Shown piece after piece: positions 5,642 to 6,241 of a stretch of DNA of 6,241 nt (positions within the stretch are counted from its first letter, which is position 1; the number at the start of each line of letters is the position of its first letter). The stretch is taken from positions 7,134 to 13,374 of the forward strand of contig FR878720.1 of the NCBI GenBank assembly GCA_000434535.1, read 5' to 3'. Position numbers and translations under genes: made by a program. The notes under the pieces were generated by a model. It saw nothing but the letters and a program-made list of their open reading frames with translations, was not told where the DNA came from and did not search any database. Source of the DNA: Collinsella sp. CAG:166 (GTDB taxonomy: Bacteria > Actinomycetota > Coriobacteriia > Coriobacteriales > Coriobacteriaceae).

Positions 5642-5652
5642 AGATGATAACG

Positions 5653-6126
5653 ATGATTAAGCTTACGAGAGTTGATTACCGACTGATTCACGGCCAAGTT
5701 GCCATGTCCTGGACTCACGCTTTGGATGTAGATTGCATCCTGCTTGCCAGCGATGCTGTGGCAAAAGACGACATGAGGAAGGCGGCCTTGAGGCTCGCCC
5801 GCCCCAGCGGCGTTAAACTCGTCATCAAGGATGTTGACGCTGCTATCGAGGCGCTCAACAGCGGCGTTACCGACAAGTATTCGCTGTTTATCATCACTGA
5901 GACGATTGAAGATGTCTATCGTCTCGCTAAGGGTTGCAAAGACATCAAAGAGATCAATCTGGGTGGAACCCGAAAGACTCCTGAGACCACGCTTCATCCG
6001 ACCCCTGCAATCTTTGCGACCGAGAAAGATGCCGAGCATATCCAAGAGCTCCTGGGCGATGGCGTGGCCGTCGAAATCCGTCAGGTTCCCAATGACGCTA
6101 AGGTGTTTGCCAAGGACGTTTTTTAG
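5653..6126 (+). CDS. PTS mannose/fructose/sorbose family EIIB component
   Basis: This 157-residue cytosolic EIIB accepts phosphate from EIIA on a histidine and passes it to the sugar carried by the membrane IIC/IID pair. The active-site signature is RVDYRLIHGQV with H13 as phosphorylation site; many relatives have DD where this has DY. Other family features are VKLVIKDVDAAIEALNSG (54-71) and EINLGGTR (100-107). Length is normal (about 160). An ATG at 5644 would directly abut GGAG (5640-5643), so the ATG at 5653, nine bases away, is chosen and places the signature at the usual distance from the N-terminus. It follows EIIA by 71 bp and is probably cotranscribed with it. A strong terminator comes 51 bp later, and no IIC or IID gene is in the window. 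Substrate is unknown. Confidence 0.92.
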   Translation: MIKLTRVDYRLIHGQVAMSWTHALDVDCILLASDAVAKDDMRKAALRLARPSGVKLVIKDVDAAIEALNSGVTDKYSLFIITETIEDVYRLAKGCKDIKEINLGGTRKTPETTLHPTPAIFATEKDAEHIQELLGDGVAVEIRQVPNDAKVFAKDVF

Positions 6127-6177
6127 CCGAAAACACGTTGATGCTCGGCATTTATTGAACCAATGCTCTATGCCTAT

Positions 6178-6208
6178 GCCCGTCGATCATTTGATCGGCG
6201 GGCTTTTT
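6178..6208 (+). terminator. Intrinsic terminator after EIIB
   Basis: GCCCGTCGATC (6178-6188) pairs with GATCGGCGGGC (6193-6203) in an 11-bp stem with one U-G pair, loop ATTT, followed by TTTTTATTTTA. This is a strong canonical terminator. A weaker 5-bp inverted repeat, GCCGA (6126-6130) and TCGGC (6145-6149), lies right after the EIIB stop. Nothing recognisable is coded in the remaining 33 bases. Confidence 0.88.
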
Positions 6209-6241
6209 ATTTTACGGGCTTTAGCCTGTGCGGGGCGCGCA

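Noticed and set aside
5632..6045. Antisense open frame of 137 codons opposite EIIB
   Set aside because: It overlaps the conserved EIIB gene completely, and no domain or ribosome binding site supports it.

Overview
The window reads as a stretch of chromosome from a high-GC, Gram-positive, gut-type bacterium. The best guess is the Coriobacteriia (Collinsella-like). This rests on GC-rich, Ala/Asp/Glu-rich coding, a cytosolic M16C presequence-protease homologue, a mannose-family PTS and a HicAB module occurring together. It is an inference, since the window holds no marker gene.

Left part (1-982): a HicA toxin and HicB antitoxin pair on the minus strand overlap by 8 nt (ATGAGTAA). They are preceded by a well-formed minus-strand promoter, tandem 14-bp repeats and palindromes that look like operators. 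The 375-bp gap up to the next gene is not empty. It carries two 57-bp palindromic modules (776-832 and 857-913) arranged as mirror images, then the terminator of the upstream protease gene.

Middle (983-4307): one large minus-strand gene encodes a 1014-residue M16C zinc peptidase with an intact HxxEH site and distal glutamate ligand. Its real start is at 4027, with a good ribosome binding site. A 280-bp divergent intergenic region follows, with palindromes and candidate promoters for both sides.

Right part (4308-6241): on the plus strand lie a GntR/HutC-type regulator with a UTRA effector domain, closed by a strong intrinsic terminator, then the EIIA and EIIB proteins of a mannose/fructose/sorbose-family PTS. 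EIIB is followed closely by another strong terminator, so the membrane subunits IIC and IID are not in the window. The likely logic is that the UTRA regulator senses a phosphosugar and controls this PTS, but no substrate can be named.

No tRNA, rRNA, CRISPR array, insertion sequence or phage gene was seen. I did not find a clearly new multi-gene system. The most unusual items are the mirrored hairpin modules, the layered repeats at the hicAB promoter, and the isolated EIIA/EIIB pair with an RNA hairpin over the EIIB ribosome binding site.
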